A stretch of DNA of 64,000 nt, taken from Myripristis murdjan. Its lineage: Eukaryota > Chordata > Actinopteri > Holocentriformes > Holocentridae. The position numbers and the translations under genes were made by a program. The stretch spans positions 2,257,117 through 2,321,116 of the forward strand of contig NC_043990.1 of NCBI RefSeq assembly GCF_902150065.1, read 5' to 3'. Positions 9,070-19,739 of this stretch are shown in pieces. The number at the start of each line of letters is the position of its first letter. Position 1 is the first letter of the stretch. The notes below the pieces were generated by a model that ran no database searches, had not been told where the DNA came from, and saw only the letters and a program-made list of their open reading frames with translations.

Positions 9070-9320
9070 CTTACAGATATTTTTTGTCATTTCTCATGAT
9101 GGTGAATTTGATCTTAATAAAATTTTCAACACGGTGAATAAAGCCTAAATTGACAGAATATAACTGGATGAATGTGACATGAATATTGTGCTCATTCCAG
9201 GGTCTCATAGTCTCCTTAAGATCAGAGAGTTCTGCTGTGCCTGGAAAAATCCTCATGGACAGAGTGTTGTTCAGCTTCCTGACCTGAGGCTCAATGGAGT
9301 ACAGCAAGATGTGCAGAGGT
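9070..9320. repeat. Duplicated block, pair with 46010-46255
   Basis: The sequence around CAGGGTCTCATAGTCTCCTT and GTTGTTCAGCTTCCTGACCT is almost the same as 46010-46255. No recognisable coding product. It is the distal part of the duplicated cassette (about 6000-9320 with 42660-46255). Confidence 0.8.
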
Positions 9321-9850
9321 TGGACGCCTACACATACAGGCACTAGCCACTCCAACACTCACTCTGAAGTCACATAGCCACTCCATATTTATGTCAACTG
9401 CCTGGTTTTCAGATGTCTGCAACTTGTTACAGGTTGGTGATTAATAATAAAGAATAACTACCATTTTTGTAATGTAATCCCAAGGAACATGCAAATGACT
9501 CATGTACCACCTATCACATGCCCTACTGTAGACATTGTTGTGTACCTTCTGCCAATGGTCGTGCACTGGCCTCTCTTTCTGCAGCACCAACAGGACTGCT
9601 ATCAATACCACCACCACCTTTGAATAGCAAACATAGAATGATTGTGTTTTGCATTCACTATAAGAATAATGGAATGATTATATCCCATTTGTTGCACAAA
9701 AAAATTAATCTCAAAGGCAGTAAAAAAAAATATGGCTTGTAAATCAGTGATTTTAAAACCTCAATCCTTATTTAATTTCAAAACTTTTGAATTTCAAGTC
9801 CAGGTCCTACATTTCTACACTGTACGTGTAAAATCTAATCCTCCGTGTTA
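9320..9850. other. Intergenic, no gene seen
   Basis: AT-rich, no coding signal or recognisable repeat. Confidence 0.5.
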
Positions 9851-10493
9851 ATTCAACTCTAACTGAGAGTGTACATGGCCTAAAGAACCTCCTACTGAGA
9901 AGAACCAGTGTGTTTTAGAAAACTCACTTGCTGAAGCATCACTTTTTTTTGACGGTGCGACAGCGAGGGGGGGGCTGAATAACAAGGGCAACTTGAGGCA
10001 CTTGGCAGCGTCTTCCTCGAGTGCCTTTCTTTTTTTCTCTCTCTCCCTTTCTGCCCCACCTTTCCTCTTTTTTTTCCCGGATTTGGATTGGGGTCCATGG
10101 AAAAATTTATTTATCAACTGCAATGTAATCACTAAACCTTTCCTTCCGCCTCCTCCGCTCTCCTCCACAGTCCAACACACTCGCGCGAGTCGCCACACCC
10201 CCTCCTATGTTTACAGCGTGCTCGGACTGTTGGGGCGGGTGTTAATCAAAACAAACCAATCACGTCTTGATCTTGTCACAGGCTGCTGGCCTCTGATTGG
10301 CCTGGCCTGTCCCTCTGTAAGGGTCAGGCCAACCGGAGAACGGACCGGCATGACAGCTGATTGGCCTGGCCGGCGACCTGTCCAAAGAAAAAAAAAAAAA
10401 AAAAAAAAAAAAAAGACAGGCAGGCCAGCAGGCCAGTGACAGGCCGGCGCTTCGGGAATTCTCCCGGTTCTCCCGATGTACAGTCCGGGCCTG
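9850..10493 (-). mobile_element. hAT-type (ZMYM-like) transposon 5' remnant
   Basis: A minus-strand reading frame in 9848-10198 includes KSGKKKRKGGAERER followed by KKRKALEEDAAKC, which resembles the basic N-terminus of fish hAT transposases of the ZMYM type. The right edge (minus strand CAGGCCCGGACTGTACATCG, ending at 10493) looks like the terminus of such an element, and 10170-10470 is CpG-rich. The paralogous site at 48.5 kb has no insertion (GGGTCGCCATGGTAAC uninterrupted). The left edge was not found. Confidence 0.45.
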
Positions 10494-11030
10494 GTCGCCA
10501 TGGTAACTGATGTCACAGAACTAACCTGCTGTGGCTCGGTTTTTGTCCAGGCTTTCTGATCCAAACAGGTAAAGGCTCAGCCAATCAGCTGACCAATCAG
10601 CTGTTTAGAGAGATGCAGTGATCATTCCTACAGGATCCTAGTGAGGACAAAAATGCTGTTTTCAAATGGAGGCAACAGTTGACCTGCCATACGGTGAGTG
10701 ATGTTCAGAGGGAGACGTGTGAGCACAGCAGCAGAATCACTTTTGTCTTTAATGTAAACTGAAATACTTTATAATGCGCTGTGTTTGAATTTTGTGAGTT
10801 TGACTGAACAACAGCATTTCTGAATTCAAAAAAACAGCTGAAAAAAACCCAACAGAAAGTCAACTTTGTAAATGTGAAAAAAATGGGGAAAAAGTAGTAT
10901 GTCTTACACTTCAAATGATTACAAAAAATTCACAAAGTCTTTTCTGACTTTGTGTCTTTTAAGGAAAGTCTCTAGTGTTTTAGTGTCTTTGCAGCTGTTG
11001 AGTCAGATCAGTTCCTCTCCAGTTGAGGGA
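10494..11030. repeat. Duplicated 3' flank of VB genes
   Basis: From GTCGCCATGGTAACTGATGT this is close to 48520-49056 and more distantly to 32670-32830. It lies downstream of the minus-strand VB genes. Confidence 0.8.
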
Positions 11031-11058
11031 GGTTTTTGTACGACGTTGTTTCACTGTG
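11031..11058 (-). other. 12-bp-spacer recombination signal, VB1
   Basis: On minus: CACAGTG (11058-11052), 12-bp spacer, ACAAAAACC (11039-11031). It faces the J signals of cassette 1. Confidence 0.95.
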
Positions 11059-11626
11059 TGAACGGAAAGCTGTAATCATGCTGACAGTAGTAAACTCCTG
11101 AATCTTCAGCCTGGACTCCACTGATAGTCAGAGTGTAGTCAGTCCCAGATCTCCTTCCACTAAAACGACTTGAAACTCCAGACTGACGGCTTGTAGCAGA
11201 ATATATCAGGAGTTTAGGAGCTTCTCCAGGTTTCTGAAGGTACCAACTGAGCTCGCTGCCAACATGTGAACTGGCTTTACATCTGATAGAGACAGTCTGT
11301 CCTGGACTAACAGACTGAGATCCAGGAGACTGAGTCACAGTGATTTCTCCTGATGAATCTGGAAAATATCCAAAAGAGCAGAAGGGTTATTGAGACAAAT
11401 ACAGCTTGGAGAAAGATGATGAATATGAAAACAGAAGAGGAGGATTTCTTTAACATGGAGAACAGATGGAAGAAGGTGAATGCTGCTGGTCTCAGTGTTT
11501 CTCCATCACAGCAGAAGATGATTGTGGTAAAGCTGGTTGCATCCTGAAGCCAAGTTTTCAGAAGAGAGTCTCACCCTGAACAAGGAGCCCCAGGGTGCCC
11601 AGCAGGAGAATGTGTGACATCATCAT
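11059..11626 (-). CDS. Ig light chain V gene, VB family (VB1)
   Basis: Exon 1 (11626-11575) encodes [17 protein letters not shown] with donor GTGAGA. The acceptor TTTTCCAG opens exon 2 (11358-11059), [17 protein letters not shown]. Conserved Cys (SIRCKAS), Trp (SWYLQK) and Cys (YYCQH) are present. CDR1 is SHVGSE, germline CDR3 QHDYSFPF. It differs from VA in framework ([24 protein letters not shown]). It has the same direction as J-C of cassette 1 and lies upstream of it, so it can join by simple deletion. Confidence 0.95.
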
Positions 11627-11729
11627 TGTGCTGCCGGCGTGTCAGTGGCTCTGAAAGGCCTGGACAGCCACTGATGAACACTGGCCTCTTAACGGGTGGA
11701 GAGCAGAGAGGCAGGACACATATGCAAAC
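11627..11729 (-). promoter_or_regulatory. VB1 promoter
   Basis: Octamer-like GTTTGCAT on minus (11729-11722), about 95 bp upstream of the first ATG, next to a short CA tract. The A of ATTTGCAT is replaced by G. Confidence 0.6.
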
Positions 11730-12524
11730 ACACACAACTATTTGAATGATCCTCCAGGGAACAGCGGACCCCCAAAACCTTGCTGAGAAGATAGAGGTGA
11801 CTGTGAATAACAAAGGTCTTTCACATCTGAGCGGCAACAGAGAAAAACTGCTGAAGACAAGTGACTCATGACGAGGATAATGTGTTGAGAAACACCATGG
11901 TGAGAAGCTGGAATAGTGACTCCAATGCTGAAGGAACGGCTGGAGAAGCAGCTTGATTTAGGACGTGGAGGATTTGCCGTCAGTGTGAATGGAACCAGGG
12001 GCAGATAGCTAGGTGAGCGCTTTCTGAGCTGAAGAGCAGATCAGAACGAGCAGGAATCTCAGATCTTTAAAGGGAGAGGCAGTTTGCCAGGCTTTCAGAT
12101 GGACTGAGAGACGGAGAGATCTGATGAATAAACATGAGGTGGGTGGGTTTGATTAGTCTCTGTCCATTTCAGTGAGAAGACCAGAACATTGTGAGGAGAA
12201 CAACAGGTGGAATATGCAGGGGGAAGCAGACAGGTGGAACTCTATGGTTGAGGCTCTGAATATGGAAGATGTGAGAAAAGTGACGGAGGCCAGCAGAAAC
12301 TTGGCTTGAGTGTGTGGGCGTTATGTGGGTGGTGTCAACCTCAGGGAATAATGTTGATAGAAATGGAGAGAAGAAGCAGTGTTGAGAGAAAGATGATGGG
12401 AAGGCAAAACGGACTCCTGATGTTGGAGGCCTCTATAGAGCAGAGACATTTTGGGCCGTCTGGATGAGGCTTGGAGCAGCAGTCAGCTGCTTGGAGAAGA
12501 AGCTGATGCTCCTGAAGCATCAGG
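11730..12524. repeat. VB-VA spacer, present three times
   Basis: Nearly the same sequence fills 35066-35858 and 49756-50550, between the VB(-) and VA(+) genes. Short ORFs in it are shadows; nothing looks coding. Confidence 0.8.
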
Positions 12525-12626
12525 CTTTAAGGAGTTTCTGTCAGATGGTTTTTATGCTCCAGCAGTCACTCACTCACACACTGTTTCACTTCCCTTTAAG
12601 AAGCCTCTCATGCACATCACCACACA
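12523..12626 (-). promoter_or_regulatory. Enhancer-like module, VB1-VA3 spacer copy
   Basis: Shares the block of 6495-6596, with the perfect ETS-IRF site GGAAGTGAAA on minus at 12584-12593 and the CAGATG E-box. The kappaB-like stretch differs (AGGAGTTTCT). Confidence 0.55.
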
Positions 12627-12968
12627 AACATGATAGGAGCTGAAAACCTTTACATTACACTGGAAATGAATATTTTTAACATTTCTCCTCCATATATATT
12701 CATATAAAGGCTATTACTTTATTTAAAGAACTGGAAATTAAAAATGTACTGAAAATAACGATTTTTAGTATTCTAGTAGAAAATCGTATTTGTTTAGTTT
12801 GAAAGCTCAGTGTAAATGTACATTAATATATTAACTCTTCTGCAAAAATCTGGAAAAAGAAACATTGAGGTATTTTTCTCAATTATGAATGAATCAATTT
12901 AGAAATGTCCTGATGAGAGTAATGTGTGTCCCTGTTGGAGTGGGTCAGAGCATTTCCATAGAGAGCCA

Positions 12969-13093
12969 CTTTGCATCAGCAGCACCATGCTCCAGTGCTC
13001 TGGGAGAGTTTATAGTCCTGAGAGTTGAAGACTGGATGACTGACAGCTGTCCTTCATGACAACAGAAGCCCCAGAAATCCTCCTCATTCAAAC
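12969..13093 (+). promoter_or_regulatory. VA promoter and 5' UTR (V at 13094)
   Basis: CTTTGCAT 12969-12976; TATA-like 13009-13015; upstream ORF 13056-13097 ending in the ATGA overlap. Confidence 0.7.
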
Positions 13094-13606
13094 ATGACTT
13101 TGAGCTCCATCCTCATCTGGACTCTCCTCTGCTGCTGCTTGACAGGTAAAGTCCAGAGAATCAAAGTCCTCTCCTCTATGAAGATCCGTCCCTCTGAAAT
13201 GAAGCGGAGAAAAGCATGACGCTGCTTTGTGTTTTTGTCTGTGTGTCCTCAGAGTCCAGAGGCCAGGTCACAGTGACTCAGCCTGGAGCAGTGAGGGCTG
13301 CTCCGGGAGCCTCCGCCACCATCACATGTAAAACCAGCCAGGACGTTGATGTTGCTGTTACTGAATATGATGATGATGGTAATGAAGTTAATTCATACTA
13401 TCTATCATGGTACCAACAGAGAGATGGAGAAGCTCCTAAACTGCTCATTTACTGGACAAAAACTCGAGAATCAGGGATTCCAGATCGTTTTACAGGCAGT
13501 GGATCAGGGAGTGACTTCACTCTGACCATCAGTGGAGTCCAGGCTGAAGATGCAGCAGTTTACTACTGTCAGAGTGACCACTATATCAACAATCAGTTTC
13601 CGTTCA
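13094..13606 (+). CDS. Ig light chain V gene with ultralong acidic CDR1 (VA3)
   Basis: Exon 1 13094-13145, exon 2 13253-13606. Leader and frameworks are typical VA, but CDR1 has 21 residues between CKTS and LSWYQQ, including [15 protein letters not shown], against 8 or 11 in the other VA genes. The extra stretch is in frame and rich in Asp/Glu. Germline CDR3 is [12 protein letters not shown]. All conserved residues and splice sites are intact, so the segment appears functional. Only the V gene at 24234 shares this CDR1. Confidence 0.95.
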
Positions 13607-13634
13607 CACAGTGAAAAAGCGTCGTACAAAAACC
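13607..13634 (+). other. 12-bp-spacer recombination signal, VA3
   Basis: Heptamer 13607-13613, nonamer 13626-13634. Confidence 0.95.
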
Positions 13635-13713
13635 TCCCTCAGTCAGACTGAACAGAAACTGAAGTGACTGCTGCAGCTGGAAGCTACTGCAGGGACTGAT
13701 ACAGTTCACTGAG

Positions 13714-13721
13714 GACACACA

Positions 13722-13760
<39 letters not shown>

Positions 13761-13770
13761 ACACACACAA
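13714..13770. repeat. (CA)n microsatellite 3' of VA3
   Basis: Interrupted CA tract in the standard position past the recombination signal. Confidence 0.85.
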
Positions 13771-13959
13771 ACATGTTGATGAGAACATATCATCTTGTTG
13801 ATAGTGTCAGTGTCAGTTTTCCCTCTGAGCTTCAAACAGCCACCTCCCACCTCAACAAGCTGAAAGTTCCCCCAAATGAAGAGGACAGTTCCAGTGAAGA
13901 AGCCCAATCAGAAACATTCAAAGCACAACAACATGGAGCAAAGTGAGCTGCCCTGATGC

Positions 13960-14840
13960 TGACCCTATTGTTGACATTTTAATTTACCTCAGTGCTTGAG
14001 CCCTGTGTAGAAGAGACATGCATATTTTAGTTTCTCATGGGTCAAAACCAGAGATCAAAGTCATGTTATATTGCTTTATTCTGATGATATTCTCCTGTTT
14101 TTGTCTTCCTGAAATTTATTTTCCCAGTTTTCCAGGAGCATTATAAAGATCTCAGCATATTTTCTGGAGACACAACAATCTGCAGTAAACCAGAAGTCTT
14201 TCAATTGGCAGACTTTTACTGACAAGTGATCACTGCGCACGTTTTCCATTCAAATATGACTAAAATACTGTTTCCATATATGTATATCTGCTATATTTGC
14301 CAGGACTTTGAAAGCAGTTTTGCTCTAGCCATGAAAGCAGCGATCAAGAGTTTAAAATTATCAAGGTCATCATGTCAAATGCGAGAGAGAGAATAGAGAG
14401 AGGAAGAGAGAGAGAAAGAAAGAGGTGATAATCCAGGTTTCTTTCACTTCCTTTTCTGAGCTCAGAAACCGTTACAACAGGCTGGTGTCAGGAGAGCATG
14501 GACATTTTTTACTCATCTGATTGAAACACAGGTATTTCATTTTTAGAAATTATGTTTTGTAACAAGGATGTTGTTGACTAAGCCAACATCATAAAAGACA
14601 ATTTACTATGGCAAAGGACAGTCGTTATTACTTAAGAAAAACACTCAAAATAATTATATTTCACTATTTACAGTCTTTCTACATCAGTAACTCCTACAGT
14701 GGCAACATGTGGGTTTAACTCCATATCATCATCATCATCATCATCATCATCATTCTTCTGACCTCGTCCAGGCGTAACCGGGGACACAACATGAACAAGG
14801 CAGCTTCCTCCACTCCCAAGCCGAATAATATGTAAGTGAC
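13960..14840. other. Intergenic, no gene seen
   Basis: Holds a GA-rich stretch near 14380-14424 and a short (CAT)n run at 14727-14752. The standard VA 3' flank stops near 13960, where an unrelated sequence begins. No coding signal. Confidence 0.5.
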
Positions 14841-14864
14841 ATGATGATGACCAGTGAAACATAC

Positions 14865-16650
14865 ATTTACAAAAGGAGTACAAAAGGAAGGTGGAGGACC
14901 ACCTGGCTGACAACAACCTGCGGCAAGTGTGGCAGAGTTTACAGCGGCAACTCTTTGGAGGTGTCACATGCAGATGCCTCACTGGTGGAGGAACTGAACT
15001 ATTTCTTCACCGGCTTCGAGGCAGAAAGATCCCACCCTGCTCCTCCTCCGATAGCACAGCCTCCCAGCCCCCGCCGACTCACACTGCAGGAACATCATGT
15101 CAGGAGGGTGCTGAAAGCTGTAAACCCACACAAAGCAGCAGGACCGGATGGAGTACTTGGGAGAGTACTTAAGGCCTGTGCAGACCAGCTGGCAGGGGTC
15201 CTAACCAGGATCTTCAACGCCTCGTTGGAACAGGCCATCGTCCCATCCTGCCTGAGAGCAGCCACCATCGACCCTGTTCCCAAGAAAAACACCACAAGCT
15301 GCTTTTATGAATACAGACCGGTGGCACTAACCTCTGTAGTGTTTCAAAAGGCTTGTCCTCGGCCACCTCAAGTCCTGCCTCCCCCCACACTTTGACCAGC
15401 ACCAGCCTACAGAGCGAACAGTTCTACAGCTGATGCATCAACACCACCCTTCACACCGCTGTGAGCCACCTGGAGAGACCGGGCATCTATATCAGAATGC
15501 TTTTTGTGGATTTTAGTTCGGCGTTCAACACCATCCTGCCGAACATTTTTGCCAAAGAGCTGACTGATCTGGACTTCCCCCCGCTCACCTGTGACTGGAT
15601 TACAGACTTCCTCACAGACCACCCACAAACAGTGAGGGTGGGAGCCTGCACATCATCCACTCTGACCCTCAGCACAGGCTCCCCCCAGGGCTGTGTGCTG
15701 AGCCCCTTCCTGTATGCCTTAAACACTTATGACTGTGTCCCGTCCCACCACTCAAACATCATTGTCAAATTTGCTGATGACACGACAGTGGTGGGTCTCA
15801 TCACCGACAATAATGAAAGAGAATACAGGGAGGAGGTCCAGAGGCTCGTGGCGTGGTGCACAGACAACAACCTTATGCTGAACACCAGTAAAACCAAGGA
15901 GATGGTGCTGGACTACAGAAGGACGAGCTGAGACCCTGCTCCACTGCAGATAAACAGCGTCTGCGTGGAGAGAATGACATCCTTCAGGTTCCTTGGGGTG
16001 CATGTCACTGAGAAGCTAACATGGTCCACCAACACATCAGCAGTGCTCAGAAAGGCCCAGCAAAGACTGCCCTTTTTAAAACTTTTGAGGAGATGCCAGC
16101 TGGAGGAAAAGATGCTGCGGACCTTCTATCGCTCCACCATTGAAAACACAAAAAGTAATTGGTTGCTCCCTGCCTTCCCTCGAGGATATTGCCAACTCCC
16201 GAGGTCTCAACAGGGCAAGGAAGATCCTGTCTGACCTTTCCCACTCTGGCCGGGGGCTCTTCCACCTCCTGTCCTCGGGTAAGAGGTACAGGACCATTGC
16301 TTGTCAGACTAACCCGGCTGAGAAACTGTTTTTATCTGTGGGCGATCAGGCTGTTGAACTCTAATCAGTAACCCCTCACCATCAGTCAAAACCCCAAGTG
16401 CAATAAAACTGTGTAGTGCAGTCCTGCTGTACATGAATGTATGTGTGTAGTGCAATCCTGCTTGAACGTAATGTATGTTCTCCAGCACCTTTTTTTTTTT
16501 TATCCTTCTTTCCATTCTTATTTATTTATTTATTTTCTAGTGTGATATAACTTGTGTGTGTCTTTTAATGCAACATGTTGGGAACTCCCAAATTTCATTG
16601 TGCAATACGTGTACAATGACGATAAAGGCTTTTTCTATTTCTATTTCTCC
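14865..16650 (+). mobile_element. LINE, Rex1/CR1-like, 5'-truncated
   Basis: Carries the linker before the RT (AVNPHKAAGPDGVLGRVLKA), then the RT proper: [26 protein letters not shown], and [10 protein letters not shown] with FADD codons at 15770-15781, then FRFLGVHVTEKLTWSTNTSA and LSSGKRYRTIACQTNPAEKL. The 3' UTR ends ACGATAAAGG followed by (TATTTC)n. The protein is split over at least three frames, so it is inactive. The endonuclease part is missing. Confidence 0.9.
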
Positions 16651-16677
16651 TGCAGTAAATCGGCAGTGAACCGACCC

Positions 16678-16685
16678 GCCAGGTG
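16678..16685. repeat. 8-bp target-site duplication, left copy
   Basis: GCCAGGTG, repeated at 19481-19488, flanks the foldback element. Confidence 0.8.
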
Positions 16686-17876
16686 CAACCTGATCTCACA
16701 GAAATCCGTGAAATGAGCACGACCTCTTAACAACGCATTGCGTGCTCCTGGCACATAACCTGTTATAATTACGTGTGGCCACCACAGAAACAGTGTCCAC
16801 TGAAAGTCTATTAGGATCCTTGTTGTATGGCCACCACGTAAACACTGTCCACTGAAAGTCAATTTCATGTGGGTGGTAGTTCATAGATCCCGGAAATGCA
16901 AATTTAATCAAAATAAAATAATAAAATAAAAAATAAAAAATCGCCAGTTTTCTAGACTAGGCCTACCATATTGACCCGCATAAAAGACGACCCTGATTTT
17001 AAGATGACCCCTCTTTTTCAAGACCATTTTTTGGAAAATAGGCTACTTTTGGACAAAATCTTGTTTGAATAAAAAAGCCACCGGCCTGCATCAGGCGGGT
17101 CGGCCGCGGCACCGGCTGGTACCGCGCCCACCCGGTCAGGTCTGCTGGATCTGACAGGTGAGTGGTCAGTGCCGCGGTCGGCCCGCCTGGTGCCATGGCC
17201 GGTAGGAGTAGTAACATGGAAGGGCGCAAGCCAGTAATTTCGCCTAGGGCGGCACATAGGCAGAACCGCCACTGTATAGTTTATAATGTCATCATTTTCA
17301 TATTTTTCTAGTCCACAAAAATCACATTTTAAGCCATTTTGAAATCAATGAATGAAATTTTATTTTAATCTGAAAAACACCGGCGTTACCAAGGCAACGC
17401 GCTTCATGCTACCTGATGACTCCCAGCTTCTCGGCTTCAAAGACGTCACGCCGTGGGTGGTGGCTCATAGATCCCGGAAGTGCAAATTTAATCGGTATTC
17501 TGAAAAAAAGGTCTGATTATTTGCCATAATGTTGTAACCACCCAAGGCAGACTTACCACGAGCTATGAGGTTGTGTAACGATGGCATGTGTCCACAAGTC
17601 CCGTATAATATCAACTTTATTTTAAGAAAACACGTTTTATTTGCGATATCATATCACGGAGAAGCACTACATTACCCATAATCCTAGTGTTTATCAGCGA
17701 CGTGTCTGATTTGACAGCTTTCATCAATAAAGTCAATAAAATCTAATAAAGTGCATGAAAGTTGATAATATGCTGATATGTTACGCCATTGAACACAACC
17801 CTTTCAGTCAGCAAAACAGAGCGGGTGGAAAAACCGTGGAAACACGTCAAAAATAGCACTAAAGATTTATATAGCC

Positions 17877-17907
<31 letters not shown>

Positions 17908-19480
17908 TTTTCATAACACATCTTTACTCGTGCTATAAACATAGGCTACATGTTAAGGTTATGCTTTTGCTGTTGAAAAACTACCGTATGTATGGTTTTT
18001 AAACCTAAATTCACAATGTTTATCCTAACCCGGAAGAGGGGTACCAGAACTACAATCTGCGCGGAGTTGCATCACACAGAGCTGTCCTGCGCCATAGCTT
18101 TTGTAGTTCTAACATGTTATGTCTATTATATGAAGTGGTGATCACTAATTTTGCAATCTTAATCAAAGTTTTTGGGTGTGGGAAGAACGCCTGAATGGTC
18201 AGATTTAAATTTTTTTTTTTCTTAAGATAGTGAAATCATGTTTTTTCCATGTTTTGACACTAGTCTGTGGCGCCCCCTATTGGTTTGCCATCGGACATGA
18301 TAGTAGAGGTCAAGAGCTTTCCAAAAATGTTGACCCCATGTCTGTGCCATTTTTTGTTGCTGCACTGTAAGCCTTTAAAAGTGTCTCAGGTGCAAGGTTC
18401 AAAGGGCATTCCTGAGGAGCAGGAACTGCGCACTGGTCTCACACTGAGATATGTTACTCCATAGGCAAATAAAACGTGTTTTCTTAAAATAAAGTTGATA
18501 TTATACGGGACTTGTGGACACATGCCATCGTTACACAACCTCATAGCTCGTGGTAAGTCTGCCTTGGATGGTTACAACGTTATGGCTAATAATCAGACCT
18601 TTTTTTCAGAATACCGATTAAATTTGCACTTCCGGGATCTATGAACCACCACCCACGGCGTGACGTCTTTGAAGCCGAGAAGCTGGGAGTCACCAGGTAG
18701 CATGAAGCGCGTTGCCTTGGTAACGCCGGTGTTTTTCAGATTAAAATAAAATTTCATTCATTGATTTCAAAATGGCTTAAAATGTGATTTTTGTGGACTA
18801 GAAAAATATGAAAATGATGACATTATAAACTATACAGTGGCGGTTCTGCCTATGTGCCGCCCTCGGCGAAATTACTGGCTTGCGCCCTTCCATGTTACTA
18901 CTCCTACCGGCCATGGCACCAGGCGGGCCGACCGCGGCACTGACCACTCACCTGTCAGATCCGGCAGACCTGACCGGGTGGGCGCGGTACCAGCCGGTGC
19001 CGCGGCCGACCCGCCTGATGCAGGCCGGTGGCTTTTTTATTCAAACAAGATTTTGTCCATATAAAAAGTAGCCTATTTTCCAAAAAATGGTCTTGAAAAA
19101 GAGGGGTCATCTTAAAATCAGGGTCGTCTTTTATGCGGGTCAATATGGTAGGCCTAGTCTAGAAAACTGGCGATTTTTTATTTTTTATTTTATTATTTTA
19201 TTTTGATTAAATTTGCATTTCCGGGATCTATGAACTACCACCCACATGAAATTGACTTTCAGTGGACAGCGTTTGCATGGTGGCCATATGACACGGATCC
19301 TAATTGACTTTCAGTGGACGCTGTTTGCGTGGTGACCACACGACACGGATCCTAATAGACTTTCAGTGGACACTGTTTCTGTGGTGGCCACACGTAATTA
19401 TAACAGGTTATGTGCCTGGAGCACGCAATGCGTTGTTAAGAGGTCGTGCTCATTTCACGGATTTCTGTGAGATCAGGTTG
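16686..19480. mobile_element. Large foldback DNA transposon with ~1-kb inverted arms
   Basis: Left arm 16686-17644 and right arm 18465-19480 are near-perfect reverse complements, ending in CAACCTGATCTCACAG and its complement, with GCCAGGTG duplicated outside. The right arm is 57 bp longer because a subterminal unit (GACTTTCAGTGGACA...) is present three times instead of two. Each arm contains the CAGTGGCGGTTCTGCC segment seen in the hAT-like element at 402-969. The 820-bp centre has no transposase. 8-bp duplications fit hAT-like elements; the superfamily is otherwise open. Confidence 0.85.
17645..18464. other. Centre of the foldback element
   Basis: Unique sequence between the arms, with a (TA)n tract near 17878-17900 and no convincing ORF or transposase motif. 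Confidence 0.7.
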
Positions 19481-19488
19481 GCCAGGTG

Positions 19489-19672
19489 CCATTTGGTGTC
19501 TGTTCCCAGGCTGTCCAGCTGCCGACATCCCGAACACGATGTCACTGATGGCCGCCGCCAGCCGCTCGTTCACAAATATTCGCAGCGTCTCCTCTGCGGA
19601 CATGATCACCAGGCGCTCCGGGCCGGACAAACGGAAGATTTCACCTTTAAAAACTGTGATAAAGGAGTCCAC
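19489..19672 (-). pseudogene. Possible first-exon remnant of a zinc-finger-type gene
   Basis: Minus-strand frame with MSAEETLRIFVNERLAAAIS (from 19602; an in-frame ATG also at 19672). It resembles the short helical N-terminus before the finger array in many fish C2H2 zinc-finger proteins. The foldback element has landed within or just past it, and no finger domain is seen. Resemblance is from memory, so this is a weak call. Confidence 0.25.
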
Positions 19673-19739
19673 GATGACGGAAACAGAGTTGAAAAGCTCT
19701 CTGGGTTGCAGTTTGATTGATAACCGCTTGAATTAAAGA

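Noticed and set aside
11353-11547. 64-codon ORF starting [14 protein letters not shown], repeated at 28808, 34692, 40893 and 49379
   Set aside because: It lies antisense across the VB leader intron and recurs only because VB genes are recent duplicates; it overlaps the V exon start and has no family match that I know.
12451-12633. 60-codon ORF MGRLDEAWSSSQ, with copies at 35785 and 50477
   Set aside because: It sits in the repeated VB-VA spacer over the enhancer-like module; copies differ by duplication noise only, and the same sequence in the J-C introns is not open.
17018-17272. ORF in the foldback arm (MAVLPMCRPRRNYW), also at 18837
   Set aside because: The same repeat read in both arms; overlaps the hAT-like module and has no transposase motif.
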